DNA of 64,000 nucleotides from Flavobacteriales bacterium (GCA_020435995.1 JAGQYO010000001.1:124001-188000); one strand, 5' to 3'; positions 17,178 through 27,192 are shown, counted from the stretch's first letter. The notes: generated by a model from the letters alone, not told the origin. Numbers and translations: made by a program.

Positions 17178-20100
17178 TTGGCCATCCTACGTTCTTCACA
17201 CTGTAAATTTGACTTTATAGTCTCCTTGTATTTGGTTCCTTTCAGATATATCCTTTGGTTTGCCTTGTTTTGTGCTATCACAGCGGAAAGCTATTCTCAA
17301 TACAATGAAAACAACATCATCGTAAGGGAACTATTTATTGAAACAGACTCAATAAAGATCGACTCGTTGTCTATAATGGCATCTTCATTTAGGCTGATCG
17401 ATGGAAGCGGTAAGGAGGTTTTGAAATCGAATTATAAGCTGGATGCATTTAATGGAGTGCTCATATTAAAGGATTCAAGCCTTATTGGTAAAACAGTTAA
17501 CCTCCAATATGAAACCTTTCCCTTTAGTTTTCAGCAGCCATATTATCACAAAGACCCTGAATTGATTCGGAAAACTCAAATGGTGTTTTCAAATCCGTTT
17601 TTATACAAAGGCAAACAAAGCAATGCTGATGAAATATTTGAATTGGGAGGCCTCGACAAATCAGGAAGTATTAGCAGAGGAATTGGCTTCGGAAACAGTA
17701 GAGATATGAGTTTGAGTTCTAGCATGAACCTACAGCTATCTGGTAAATTAAGCGAAAACCTTTATGTATTAGCGGCTATCAATGATGAAAACATTCCTAT
17801 ACAGCCCGATGGAAATACGCAGCAACTTCAGGATTTTGACCAAGTTTATATCAAAGTGTATAATGACCGAGCTAAACTAATCGCTGGTGATTTTAAACTA
17901 GACCCACCCAACAGCTATTTTATGAGGTATCTAAAAAAAGCTCAAGGTGTAAGTGGCCAGTCTAAGTTTTATCTAAATGAGAATTTGAGGGGTGATACAC
18001 TTGGTGGAAGTATAGATATGCAACTAAGTGGTGCCCTTTCGCGAGGTAAATTCGCCAGAAATGTCGTTCAAGGTGTAGAGGGAAATCAGGGTCCGTATAG
18101 ACTTACTGGCGAGGAAAACGAACCTTATATTATCGTTTTAAGCGGAACAGAAAGAGTTTATATAGATGGCAAGTTGCTGATACGAGGACAGGAAAATGAC
18201 TATCTGATTAATTACAACACTGCAGAAGTCACTTTTACCGCCAAGCAAATAGTTACCAAAGACAAGAGAATCATCATCGAATTTCAATATTCTGATCAAA
18301 GTTATGCGCGTTCGTTAGTGCAGTTTTCGAATGAATATAAAAAAGACAAATTAACCTTAAGGCTTAATGTTTATTCCGAACAGGATGCGAAAAACCAAAG
18401 TTTACTTCAAGATCTGACCGATCAGGATAAACTCTTATTAGCAAATGTTGGAGACAGTTTGGATGAAGCTTATGCACCGGGATATCGACCTGTAGAATTT
18501 AATGAAAATGAGGTATTGTACAAGTTGGTTGACTCCCTAGGTTATGATTCGGTGTTTGTGTACTCTGCCAACCCCGATAGCGCATCCTACCGCGTTACTT
18601 TCACGAATGTGGGCGTTGGTAGAGGAAACTATGTTTTAACCAGTTCTGTAGCTAATGGACGCGTTTATGAATGGGTAAAACCACAAAACGGAGTTCCGAG
18701 TGGAGAATTTGAACCCATTCGGATTTTGTACGCTCCTAAACAAAAGCAAATGGTGGTATTTGGTGGGGAGTATATTATAGATAAAAGGAGCTCCATAAGT
18801 TTTGAAGGTGCCATGAGCAACAACGATGTAAATACCTTTTCAGAAAGAGATTCAGAAGACGATTTAGGCTATGGTTTCAAATCGGAGTGGCAACAGGCCC
18901 TATTCGAAAAAAATAGAAAAGACAAATGGGCCGTTGTTCCGCGCATCGGTATTGAACACTGGGGCAAAAATTTTACAGAACTGGAAAGAGTGAGAACCGT
19001 TGAATTTTATCGAGATTGGAATTTGAGGAGTACCACACTCAACACCGAGCAAAATATTGCAAGGGCGGGGATTGGATATGAAAAAAACGAACAAAACTTT
19101 ACAAGATTTACTTGGGATGGTTTTTTTGGTGGCGCTGATTATAAAGCTAACCGCAATGAACTGCTAAGCAAGTTAAACACAAAGAACCTCACCTTGGATT
19201 TTATTGGCAGTTATCTCAACACTACGGCGATAACTAGTAACTCGGATTTTATCAGGCACAAAGCTTTTGTTAAACAACGTATTTGGTTTTTTGATTTAGG
19301 CTACAAGGATGACCGTGAAGACAATCAAATTCGCGATGCGGTGAGTGACACGTTATCATTGGGCGCCTATCAGTTTTGGGAGAAAGAAGTTTTTGCTTCT
19401 TCGCCAGACAGCACAAAAAATGGTTACAAACTTTTTGTAGGGCAACGACACGATTACCGATCTAAGGAAAACAGTATGAAACTGGCTACTTATGCCGAAA
19501 ACTACGGGTTTGTGTATGATTGGCGAGCTAACAAATATTTGAAAGTTGGTGCTCGAACCACTTATCGAGTGCTCACTATTAAAGACCCAAGTATCTCGAA
19601 CAACACCCCAGATGACAACCTTCTAAGTCGCGTTGAATACAATTTAAGAATGTTCAGGGGAGGCCTGTCAGCCAATTCATTTTATGAAATAGGATCGGGT
19701 TTAGAGTCTAAAAAAGAATATGTTTATATTCAAGTGGCCAGCGGGCAGGGAGCTTATACTTGGATAGATTATAACGGTAACGGCATCAAAGAATTAAATG
19801 AATTTGAAATAGCCGCTTTTCAGGACCAAGCGGATTACATCAGAATATTCACCACAACTGATGATTACGTAAAAACCTATACCAATCAATTCAATCAGGC
19901 ATTGTATTTAAATGCCGCGAAATTTATCAAAGACCCAACTGGAATAAAAGCTGTGCTAGCAGCCTTCGCCAACCAAACCGCATACAGAATAGATCGAAAA
20001 ACAGGTAGTAAGGAAAACGATGCTCGATTTAACCCGTTGCCCAATGCTGGCCTCGACACCAGTCTTGTTTCATTAAACACGTCCTTGCGAAATACGGTTT

Positions 20101-20720
20101 ATTTAAATCGGACGCATCCGATTTTTGGTGTAGAGTGGACCTATCAGGACATTAAGGGAAAAACCTTACTTACTAATGGTTTTGAGTCAAGGATTAATGA
20201 ATCACACACAGTTAGAATTAGGTGGAATATATCGCGCTTGTTTTTACTCGAAAATGAGGGAAAACTGGGGCGAAAAGTAAGCGCGGCGGATTATATTTCT
20301 ACACGAGATTACGATTTAGACTATTATTCTCTTGGCCCTCGGTTTACATTCCAGCCTGGTGTTTCTTTTAGAACAGCAATTTACTACGGCTATACCGAAA
20401 AGAAAAACAATCCCTTGAATGGTGGTGAATTGGGAATACAGCACAAAATAGGTTCGGAAGTAAGGTTCAATAAGGTTGGAAAGGGGAGTATTACCTTAGA
20501 GATGAATTTCCTTCAACTTTCTTATGACGGGGCAATTGAAAATTCGCTAGCCTACGAAATGCTAGAAGGACTCCAGCCTGGCAACAATGGCACTTGGCAG
20601 GCGTCGTACCAAAGAACCATAGGAAAATACCTTCAGCTCGATTTGAGTTACAATGGACGAAGCTCGGAAGAAGTGAAACCCATCCATGCGGGTACAGTTA
20701 GGGTAAGAGCGTATTTTTAG
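17178..20720 (+). CDS. Large outer-membrane protein, conserved in Bacteroidota, function unknown
   Basis: Up to 1180 residues. A hydrophobic segment (RYILWFALFCAITAESYSQ) acts as signal peptide. Early in the mature protein is GGLDKSGSISRGIGFGNSRD followed by LNLQLSGKLSENLYVLAAIN and DENIPIQPDGNTQQLQDFD, a combination I recall from unnamed Bacteroidota outer-membrane proteins. The rest is rich in alternating beta-strand sequence and it ends TVRVRAYF, with the terminal aromatic typical of BAM-inserted barrels. No ATG exists near the start: TTG codons occur at 17178, 17226 and 17232, and the last would put the signal peptide at the very N-terminus. The start is therefore uncertain. It follows the exb terminator and is convergent with the deacetylase gene. 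Confidence 0.82.
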   Translation: MAILRSSHCKFDFIVSLYLVPFRYILWFALFCAITAESYSQYNENNIIVRELFIETDSIKIDSLSIMASSFRLIDGSGKEVLKSNYKLDAFNGVLILKDSSLIGKTVNLQYETFPFSFQQPYYHKDPELIRKTQMVFSNPFLYKGKQSNADEIFELGGLDKSGSISRGIGFGNSRDMSLSSSMNLQLSGKLSENLYVLAAINDENIPIQPDGNTQQLQDFDQVYIKVYNDRAKLIAGDFKLDPPNSYFMRYLKKAQGVSGQSKFYLNENLRGDTLGGSIDMQLSGALSRGKFARNVVQGVEGNQGPYRLTGEENEPYIIVLSGTERVYIDGKLLIRGQENDYLINYNTAEVTFTAKQIVTKDKRIIIEFQYSDQSYARSLVQFSNEYKKDKLTLRLNVYSEQDAKNQSLLQDLTDQDKLLLANVGDSLDEAYAPGYRPVEFNENEVLYKLVDSLGYDSVFVYSANPDSASYRVTFTNVGVGRGNYVLTSSVANGRVYEWVKPQNGVPSGEFEPIRILYAPKQKQMVVFGGEYIIDKRSSISFEGAMSNNDVNTFSERDSEDDLGYGFKSEWQQALFEKNRKDKWAVVPRIGIEHWGKNFTELERVRTVEFYRDWNLRSTTLNTEQNIARAGIGYEKNEQNFTRFTWDGFFGGADYKANRNELLSKLNTKNLTLDFIGSYLNTTAITSNSDFIRHKAFVKQRIWFFDLGYKDDREDNQIRDAVSDTLSLGAYQFWEKEVFASSPDSTKNGYKLFVGQRHDYRSKENSMKLATYAENYGFVYDWRANKYLKVGARTTYRVLTIKDPSISNNTPDDNLLSRVEYNLRMFRGGLSANSFYEIGSGLESKKEYVYIQVASGQGAYTWIDYNGNGIKELNEFEIAAFQDQADYIRIFTTTDDYVKTYTNQFNQALYLNAAKFIKDPTGIKAVLAAFANQTAYRIDRKTGSKENDARFNPLPNAGLDTSLVSLNTSLRNTVYLNRTHPIFGVEWTYQDIKGKTLLTNGFESRINESHTVRIRWNISRLFLLENEGKLGRKVSAADYISTRDYDLDYYSLGPRFTFQPGVSFRTAIYYGYTEKKNNPLNGGELGIQHKIGSEVRFNKVGKGSITLEMNFLQLSYDGAIENSLAYEMLEGLQPGNNGTWQASYQRTIGKYLQLDLSYNGRSSEEVKPIHAGTVRVRAYF

Positions 20721-20724
20721 AAAT

Positions 20725-21336
20725 CTAGGCCCGTAGTTTTTCAAAACGGAAACCTTGGCTTAAAGCGAACTCGATAAACTGAACCAGCGAACCACGTAGG
20801 TTATTTTCTGCTTTTATGCTGTCATGAAAAACGACAATGCTACCATTTTTCAGATATTTCTTACACGTATTCAAGCAGTCAAGAGGGCTTCGTTGTGGAT
20901 CGTAGTCGCCTGTCAGAATATCCCACATAACTACTTTGTGAGTTTGAGTAATAGCCTCACGTTGCGATTTCAGAATTCTGCCATAAGGTGGCCGAAATAA
21001 ATCCGTGGCGTGCGTTTTTTCACTCAAATTAAAGTTGTCGAGGTATATAGACTTAGGAGTGTTCCAGCCATTAAGGTGATTAAAAGTATGGTTTCCTATG
21101 GCGTGCTTTCCTGATTTTAAGCGCTCAAATACTTCAGGGTGTTTGTTTATGTTTTCACCAACACAAAAAAAAGTTGCTTGAATTTCGTAATCCTTTAGTA
21201 CATCCAATACCCAAGGTGTTACTTCTGGAATAGGCCCATCATCAAAAGTGAGGTAAATAATTTTTTCTTTCCGACTGCCATGAAATAGGTAATCGGGAAA
21301 AAAGCGCGCGATATATTCTGGAACGTGATACATCAT
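20725..21336 (-). CDS. Polysaccharide deacetylase (NodB-type)
   Basis: A 203-residue protein beginning MMYHVPEYIARFFPDYLF. NodB-homology motifs are present: YLTFDDGPIPEVTPWVLDVL (metal-binding Asp and catalytic Asp), NHTFNHL (metal-binding His pair), RPPYGR and, near the end, GSIVVFHDSIKA. Such metal-dependent enzymes remove N-acetyl groups from chitooligosaccharides, peptidoglycan or exopolysaccharide. There is no clear signal peptide, so location is open. The frame reaches a TTG at 21351, but that lies within the terminator hairpin of the upstream gene; ATG 21336 is preferred. Confidence 0.9.
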   Translation of the reverse strand: MMYHVPEYIARFFPDYLFHGSRKEKIIYLTFDDGPIPEVTPWVLDVLKDYEIQATFFCVGENINKHPEVFERLKSGKHAIGNHTFNHLNGWNTPKSIYLDNFNLSEKTHATDLFRPPYGRILKSQREAITQTHKVVMWDILTGDYDPQRSPLDCLNTCKKYLKNGSIVVFHDSIKAENNLRGSLVQFIEFALSQGFRFEKLRA

Positions 21337-21366
21337 AAAAAAGGCGCCCAACTGGCGCCTTTTTAG
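21337..21366 (-). terminator. Terminator of the DUF2723 gene, abutting the deacetylase start
   Basis: GGCGCC...GGCGCC (21343-21359) with loop region CAACT is flanked by A6 and T5, giving a hairpin with U-tract on the minus strand directly after the DUF2723 stop. It ends one base before the deacetylase ATG at 21336, so the two genes are separated only by this hairpin. Confidence 0.8.
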
Positions 21367-24300
21367 TTATTGTCTTGCTGAGAATGACGATTCTAATCTA
21401 TCAAAGTCTTCCTTGATAGTCGCAGCAATTTCGCTATTAGCATCGTATTCTTGGGTTAATAAATTCATTCTATATAAAATGGAGATAGCTTGTTGAGCAT
21501 CCTGGCTTATTTGTGCGTAATAGTCAGATTTTAAAGAGAAGTAATAATCTAACTCACCTACATAAGTTTCCCTCATGGTGGATACTATTTCACTGGCTTT
21601 CTCCTTTTCACCTAAGCGATAGTATTGTTCTGCTACAGGCAACACAAAGTAATTATATGGTACATTTTGGTGTGGTATTTCGAACATACACTTATCAAGT
21701 ACTTCAATCGCCTTATCGTTTTTACCTTCTCTTATAAGTGCCTCTGCACAACGTGCAAAATTGTTTCTCAAATTCATACACATTCTGAGAATATTGTGGT
21801 CAACAAAAACACCATCGCCTCTAACATTACCATACTCAAACTTGTTCATCAAGTTGTTGTACATAATCTCACTGTTTACGTAGCCTGTTTGTCCATCCTC
21901 GCTTTTACCTTCAAATGGAACCAGTCGGTATGCCAATCCTTCTAATTGAAAATAGCCTTGTAAACCAATGTATGCATCGTTTCCTGTAGTGATAGCAAAG
22001 TAGATAGGTATATCCCAATTAAAATTAGCGATGAGGTCAAGCATCATAATGTCTTTTTTCAAAAGAAAGTTCTTGCCTATCGTCCACTTTAATTCGGGTA
22101 AAACGGCGCCAAACTTTTCTGATGTCACCGACCCATTTTCTCTTACTTTATTGGTATCCACAGATAAGGAATAAAGTTTTGTAGGAGAAAAATTCATTTT
22201 CTTGTCGCGACCTACCATTGCCATATTTGACTCATTGGTAAAAAACTCAACCACTCTTTTCACGTCAACATATTCTTTCTTTTGATTTCGGTCAATTACA
22301 GGAATATAATCCCTTGTGCCTTGTCTGTATTTCGGCTCAGGAATGGTGAATGGAACTGGCTTGGCATCGTATGCTGCCCTTCGCATTTGATTAATATACC
22401 AATCCGTATTTAAAAGGCTTAGGTTAACCACCCTTACATCCGTTCTATATCCCTCTACTTCTTGAACATACCAAAGCGGGAATGTATCGTTGTCACCATT
22501 GGTGAAAAGCACGGCATTTTTCTCGCATGAATCAAGGTACATTTTTGCAAAGTCACGTGCGGGATATCTATTTGATCTATCATGGTCGTCCCAACCATCT
22601 TTGGCCATGAGTCCTGGCACAGATCCCAAACAAATTACCGTCGCAAGTGTTCCTGCCACCACTTGATTGAGCCGTCCTTTTTTAGTTAGTAAATCAACGA
22701 TGCCAAGCACACCTAATCCAATCCAAATAGAGAAGGCATAAAACGAACCAGCATAGGCATAATCTCGCTCTCGCGGCTGATACGGATATTGATTAAGGTA
22801 AAGAATAATAGCCAAACCTGTAAAGAAAAAGAGCATGGTTACCAATGCAAAATCTCTTTTTGATTTATTGAATTGAAAAAACAATCCAAAAAGACCTAAT
22901 ATAAGAGGTAGGAAATAGAATTGGTTCCTCGCTTTGTTGTCTTTTAGCGAAGCGGGAATTGTCTTTTGATCGCCTAATCTTATTTTATCAATAGAGTCTA
23001 TTCCACTTAGCCAATTACCCTCTGAAAGACTGCCATGACCTTGAATATCATTTTGGCGTCCAACAAAGTTCCAAAAAAAGTACCGCCAATACATCCAACC
23101 CACCTGATGAGTGAAAAAGAATTTGAGGTTTTCGGTAAACTTGGGTTTATTGATGGTTTCCACCTTGCCGTTAATGGTTTTATAGCGAATGGGTTTGCCT
23201 TTAAAATCAGACCATTGTTTGTATGCTGAAATGTGATTGGCCTCTTGGCTCCACATTCTAGGGAAAATGGTCATAAACTCAGATGCATAATTTGGAACCG
23301 ACTGCTTTTTATCATCGGAGATGATGTACTCGCCATTTTCTTTATCAGCAAAATATGCTGGTTCGCCATCTTTATATGGATTTGAATTGTCCAAAGGCGT
23401 ATTGAAATAATGCCCATAGAGTAAAGGCTGAGATCCATACTGCTCACGGTTTAAGTAAGATAGCATCGAGAACATATTTTCTGGATCGTTTTCATCCATT
23501 GGTGGATTCGCATTTGACCGCACGAGCACCATCCCATAGGAGGAATATCCTAATATGATAACAGATAAACAAAGTAGAGCTGTGTTTACTTGAGCTTTGT
23601 CAATGGTAGGCAGGAACATAAAGATACCTAATATTCCAAAAGCCATAATGAAGCCTAGCGGAGACAATGAACCAACTAATAGCGCCAATGCCATGAGAGT
23701 GATCATGAGTGGGTATTTCTTGTCTTCTTTTTTATGGGTTAAAATGAAGGCGTATACCAAGGCGCCTAAAAGTAAAATGGCATGAATTACGCCGCCAGTA
23801 TTAAAAGGCAATCCCATTCCGTTCACAAAAATGAGTTCAAACCTTCCCGACATTTCAACTATTCCAGGTATTACCCCTTTTTGAACAAAGCCTAGAATTA
23901 TTACCGAAACTAGTGAAGTAATTATTATACCTTTTAAGTTGGGCTGGTATTTTTTGAAATAATATACAAAGGCAATTGCAGGTATGGCAAGAAGGTTAAG
24001 CAAATGGACTCCGATGGAGAGACCCATCATATAGGCGATAAAAATAAGCCACCTATCAGAGCCTTGCTCATCGGCCACTTGCTCCCAACGCAGAATAGCC
24101 CAAAATACAATGGCAGTAAATAATGAACTCATTGCGTAAACTTCTGCTTCAACAGCTGAAAACCAGAAAGTATCACTAAAGGTATATGCCAACGCACCCA
24201 CCATTGCAGCGCCCAACACGGCAATTATTTTACCTGTATTCCATTCTCCGTCGCGGTTGATTATCTTTTTTCCAAGGGCCGAAATGGTCCAAAAAAGAAA

Positions 24301-24576
24301 CAAAATGGTGAATGAGCTAGATAGTGCAGAGATGAGGTTGATCATATATGCCGCAGATTCAGGTGCAGAAAACATACTAAAGATTCTACCTATCATAAGA
24401 AACAACGGCGCTCCAGGTGGATGTCCTATCTGAAGTTTGTAAGAGCAGGCTATAAACTCACCGCAATCCCAAAAACTTACTGTGGGTTCCATTGTCATTA
24501 CATAAGTATAGGTAGCGATTGCAAAGGCTAACCAGCCGCCTAATATGTCTAATTTTTTGAAATTCATTCTTTCCAT
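21367..24576 (-). CDS. DUF2723 family multi-pass membrane protein
   Basis: From ATG 24576 (MERMNFKKLD) the product has 1069 residues. The N-terminus reads GGWLAFAIATYTYVMTMEPT, then VSFWDCGEFIACSYKLQIGH and PPGAPLFLMIGRIF, the hallmark of DUF2723: an acidic residue in the first external loop (WDCGE) as in GT-C type glycosyltransferases. About ten or more membrane helices follow, then a large C-terminal domain with FTNGDNDTFPLWYVQEVEGY and TPR-like helices at the end. The family is common in Bacteroidota and suspected of protein or lipid glycosylation; the substrate is not known. An extension to 24699 would run over the divergent tRNA-Gln and is rejected. Confidence 0.9.
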   Translation of the reverse strand: MERMNFKKLDILGGWLAFAIATYTYVMTMEPTVSFWDCGEFIACSYKLQIGHPPGAPLFLMIGRIFSMFSAPESAAYMINLISALSSSFTILFLFWTISALGKKIINRDGEWNTGKIIAVLGAAMVGALAYTFSDTFWFSAVEAEVYAMSSLFTAIVFWAILRWEQVADEQGSDRWLIFIAYMMGLSIGVHLLNLLAIPAIAFVYYFKKYQPNLKGIIITSLVSVIILGFVQKGVIPGIVEMSGRFELIFVNGMGLPFNTGGVIHAILLLGALVYAFILTHKKEDKKYPLMITLMALALLVGSLSPLGFIMAFGILGIFMFLPTIDKAQVNTALLCLSVIILGYSSYGMVLVRSNANPPMDENDPENMFSMLSYLNREQYGSQPLLYGHYFNTPLDNSNPYKDGEPAYFADKENGEYIISDDKKQSVPNYASEFMTIFPRMWSQEANHISAYKQWSDFKGKPIRYKTINGKVETINKPKFTENLKFFFTHQVGWMYWRYFFWNFVGRQNDIQGHGSLSEGNWLSGIDSIDKIRLGDQKTIPASLKDNKARNQFYFLPLILGLFGLFFQFNKSKRDFALVTMLFFFTGLAIILYLNQYPYQPRERDYAYAGSFYAFSIWIGLGVLGIVDLLTKKGRLNQVVAGTLATVICLGSVPGLMAKDGWDDHDRSNRYPARDFAKMYLDSCEKNAVLFTNGDNDTFPLWYVQEVEGYRTDVRVVNLSLLNTDWYINQMRRAAYDAKPVPFTIPEPKYRQGTRDYIPVIDRNQKKEYVDVKRVVEFFTNESNMAMVGRDKKMNFSPTKLYSLSVDTNKVRENGSVTSEKFGAVLPELKWTIGKNFLLKKDIMMLDLIANFNWDIPIYFAITTGNDAYIGLQGYFQLEGLAYRLVPFEGKSEDGQTGYVNSEIMYNNLMNKFEYGNVRGDGVFVDHNILRMCMNLRNNFARCAEALIREGKNDKAIEVLDKCMFEIPHQNVPYNYFVLPVAEQYYRLGEKEKASEIVSTMRETYVGELDYYFSLKSDYYAQISQDAQQAISILYRMNLLTQEYDANSEIAATIKEDFDRLESSFSARQ

Positions 24577-24615
24577 AGTTTGCCGCGAATTTAAATAATT
24601 GGTGATATTACTTTC

Positions 24616-24650
24616 TTTTGTTTTGTATGCTCTAAAAATTTTTATTTTTG
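24616..24650 (+). promoter_or_regulatory. Promoter of tRNA-Gln
   Basis: TATTTTTG at 24643-24650 matches TAnnTTTG. TTTTG occurs at 24616-24620 and again at 24621-24625, giving spacers of 22 and 17 bases, both acceptable. The tRNA begins 24 bases downstream. Confidence 0.7.
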
Positions 24651-24674
24651 CCGACCTTTTAAACGAAGGTACAG

Positions 24675-24747
24675 TGGCCCATGGTGTAACTGGCAACACG
24701 TCTGGTTTTGGTCCAGAAGAGTCTAGGTTCGAGCCCTAGTGGGCCAA
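24675..24747 (+). tRNA. tRNA-Gln (anticodon TTG)
   Basis: A 73-base tRNA. TGGCCCA (24675-24681) pairs with TGGGCCA (24740-24746), discriminator A at 24747. The anticodon stem TCTGG/CCAGA closes a loop TTTTGGT with anticodon TTG. The T-arm reads CTAGGTTCGAGCCCTAG. No CCA encoded. It is followed at once by a terminator. Confidence 0.96.
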
Positions 24748-24750
24748 CGA

Positions 24751-24778
24751 AAGCCCCGCAAACGCGGGGCTTTTTTTT
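24751..24778 (+). terminator. Terminator of tRNA-Gln
   Basis: GCCCCGC and GCGGGGC pair around a short AAAC loop, followed by eight T residues, immediately after the tRNA. Confidence 0.93.
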
Positions 24779-24860
24779 ACCCTATAAGTTTTTTCTTTTT
24801 TTCCTACCATGTTTTTTTACGGTTATAAGGTACCATAAAGCACTCCTTTAAAAAAGTTCA

Positions 24861-24892
24861 AAAAAAAACCCCTCGCAATGGAGGGGTTTTTT
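24861..24892 (-). terminator. Terminator of the Ig-like lipoprotein gene
   Basis: CCCCTC (24869-24874) and GAGGGG (24881-24886) pair around a 6-base loop. On the minus strand the stem is followed by a run of T (A8 at 24861-24868 on plus), just after the lipoprotein stop at 24910; T6 on the other side makes it potentially bidirectional. Confidence 0.85.
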
Positions 24893-24909
24893 ATTTAGGA
24901 AATTACTTC

Positions 24910-25758
24910 TTATAGGTCAGTAACTATAGTAGCTTGAGTGAAGTTCGTTTCATTTTTAGCACCATCAACTACTCTAATAATCCATTCTGCAGGATCCTCT
25001 CCAGAAATTGCAAATGCAGATAATTTTATAGAAAGAGCTTGTTTGAAGTTTAACCTTTCAGATGCGCCAGGAATAACAACTCGAGGAGGCAACGCGCCAG
25101 TATTGTCATCATAAGGATAAACAATATCTCCAGTACGTGTATTCTTAATTGAAATAAAAATACTATCAATTCCTCTGTTGTCTGAAATATCGAATTCCAC
25201 TTCATTTACTGGGGTGGAGCCCGTCTTAAGTTTCTTCAACGCAGGATCTGCCGACTTGGTAATTTTTACACTATTCACTACAGGCTTATCCACGTCATCC
25301 GATAAAATTACCGAGAATGATGTACTTACTTTTTCGGATATATTACCTGTTGCATCAGTAGCTGTAAAGCTAATGGTGTACGAACCAGGAGAAAGAGTTG
25401 CAGGAATGGTTACATCAAAAGATGCGTTTGCACTTGTACCAGAAATAGTAGTTCCACCTGCAATATCAGGTGCGGAAGACGTGTATAAATAACCAGCCAA
25501 AGCTTTGTTATCGGTAAACGATGCAGCAACCGAAAGTTTAGCACCTTGCTTTACTTCTTGCCCTGCTACAGGTGCTGTAATACTAACTTTTGGTTTTTCG
25601 CTATCCACTTCTGGTGGAACAACCTTAGCAATACAACTTCCGTCATCCTTTTTTGCATCAGCATTATAATTTGCTGCGTTAGAGTCTGTACATCCTTTTT
25701 TACCACAAGAAGACAACATTACTCCTCCGGCTAGGATATAAAAAAACATTTTTTTCAT
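24910..25758 (-). CDS. Exported lipoprotein with Ig-like domains
   Basis: A 282-residue protein. Its lipobox is MLSSCGKKG, and right after comes CTDSNAANYNADAKKDDGSC, the small 'C-T-D...A-x-N-Y-N...D-D-G-S-C' module frequent in Bacteroidota surface proteins. Residues about 55-150 form a beta-sandwich (VSITAPVAGQEVKQG, then LSPGSYTISFTATDATGN) like bacterial Ig-type folds, and a second similar domain follows (about 155-280, ending EWIIRVVDGAKNETNFTQA), resembling DUF4625 proteins. Probably anchored at the outer membrane. No partner gene is adjacent on its strand; a 24 to 25 kb noncoding interval with two terminators isolates it. Confidence 0.8.
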   Translation of the reverse strand: MKKMFFYILAGGVMLSSCGKKGCTDSNAANYNADAKKDDGSCIAKVVPPEVDSEKPKVSITAPVAGQEVKQGAKLSVAASFTDNKALAGYLYTSSAPDIAGGTTISGTSANASFDVTIPATLSPGSYTISFTATDATGNISEKVSTSFSVILSDDVDKPVVNSVKITKSADPALKKLKTGSTPVNEVEFDISDNRGIDSIFISIKNTRTGDIVYPYDDNTGALPPRVVIPGASERLNFKQALSIKLSAFAISGEDPAEWIIRVVDGAKNETNFTQATIVTDL

Positions 25759-25938
25759 TCTTTCGATTTTAGTTAAATAAATTTTTAATAGTCCGCTGTT
25801 ACGCTATGTCCAAAATTAAGTTTTCTATCAATACGCAACACATCTTAATTATAGTTAAGCTCAATAATATGTTAGAATGAGTCTATTTAAGCCCTGATGA
25901 CAAATCCATGACAAGAATTTTTATCTACCAAAAGACCT

Positions 25939-27192
25939 TTGTGCGCTCAAATAAATAGGTTGAAAAACTTCTATTCTATAACATTTACGCACCAATCAGT
26001 TGGTCTTGAGGGTATTGGGCAATACCATGTGTTGCCTGAAAACTTCGATGTGCAAACCATTAGCGCAATAAAAATGGAGTGTGACGAATTCCTTTTTCTC
26101 AGCACATGTAATAGAGTAGAATACTGGTTAACAGCTAAATCTGAGCTTTCGAGGAATGGTCTTTTGGCAATTTTTCAACACATATATAAAAATCGCAGCG
26201 CCGAATTTCACGAAAACGCCGTAAATCAGGCAATCATTTATTCACAAGTAAAAGCGGTAGAACATGTGTTTCGCGTGGCTAGTTCCTTAGATTCTTTGGT
26301 TATCGGAGAAAGGGAAATTCTAAGCCAAATTCGCGATGCGTTTTCATCAAGCAAGCAACTTGACCTTACGGGAGATTTTCTTAGAATATTAGTAAGGAAG
26401 ACTGTTGATACCGCCAAAAAAGTGTTTACGCAAACGGAAATTGCTGACAAGCCTGTTTCCGTGGTTAACTTGGCTTATAGAAAACTGATGGATTTAAATC
26501 CTAAGAAAGGATCTAGGATTTTAGTAGTGGGGTCGGGCAGAACCAATCAGGCGCTTACTAAAAAGATGAAAAAGAACGGTTTTTCAAATTTTACTGTTTT
26601 CAATAGGAGTATCGAAAACGCACAAAGCCTCGCCTCTGAATTAAATGGAAATGGAAATTCTTTAGAGCAGCTGTGCAATCACCAAAACGGATTTGATATT
26701 TTAGTGGCATGTACTGCGTCTCAGACGCCAATCATTACCCATCAAATTTTCAAAGACCTGTTAGGCGGGGAGAACGGCAGAGAAAAAATTGTAGTCGATT
26801 TGGCTATGCCTAGAGAGGTTGACGAAGAGATCATTGAATCCTTCAAGTCGCATTTTATAGGTGTAGAGTCATTGAAAGAAATCGCAGCTGAGAATTTGAA
26901 ATCACGTAAAAGTGAAATCCATAAATGTGAGGCAATTGTTGAAGCACAAATTGCCGATTTTATACATGTAAATAAGGTAAGACAGGTTGAATTGGCTATG
27001 CGTCAGGTGCCTCTTCAAATGCGAGAAATAAGGCAAAGAGCCTTTGAAACGGTTTTTGCTGCGGATGTACAAAAACTAGACTCAGAAGCGAAGGAAGTAC
27101 TGGAGAAAGTGGTTTCCTACATGGAAAAAAAATACATGAATGCTCCAATGCTTATGGCAAAAGAGATTCTTATAAAAGAAGACGTTAGATAA
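25939..27192 (+). CDS. hemA: Glutamyl-tRNA reductase
   Basis: HemA reduces glutamyl-tRNA(Glu) with NADPH to glutamate-1-semialdehyde, the first committed step of C5-pathway tetrapyrrole synthesis. The catalytic cysteine is in EFLFLSTCNRVEYW; further motifs are VFRVASSLDSLVIGEREILSQI, the NADPH-binding ILVVGSGRTNQALTKKMKK and DLAMPREVDEEI; the C-terminal dimerisation helices end with YMNAPMLMAKEIL. Length 417 is normal. The first codons are non-ATG (TTG 25939; another TTG at 25960 before KNFYSITFTH), so the exact start is uncertain. It heads hemA-hemC-hemD, with nine bases to hemC. Confidence 0.95.
   Translation: MCAQINRLKNFYSITFTHQSVGLEGIGQYHVLPENFDVQTISAIKMECDEFLFLSTCNRVEYWLTAKSELSRNGLLAIFQHIYKNRSAEFHENAVNQAIIYSQVKAVEHVFRVASSLDSLVIGEREILSQIRDAFSSSKQLDLTGDFLRILVRKTVDTAKKVFTQTEIADKPVSVVNLAYRKLMDLNPKKGSRILVVGSGRTNQALTKKMKKNGFSNFTVFNRSIENAQSLASELNGNGNSLEQLCNHQNGFDILVACTASQTPIITHQIFKDLLGGENGREKIVVDLAMPREVDEEIIESFKSHFIGVESLKEIAAENLKSRKSEIHKCEAIVEAQIADFIHVNKVRQVELAMRQVPLQMREIRQRAFETVFAADVQKLDSEAKEVLEKVVSYMEKKYMNAPMLMAKEILIKEDVR

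Noticed and set aside
24577-24699. Upstream extension of the DUF2723 protein
   Set aside because: It runs across the divergent tRNA-Gln and its promoter; family start motif begins at MERMNFKKLD.
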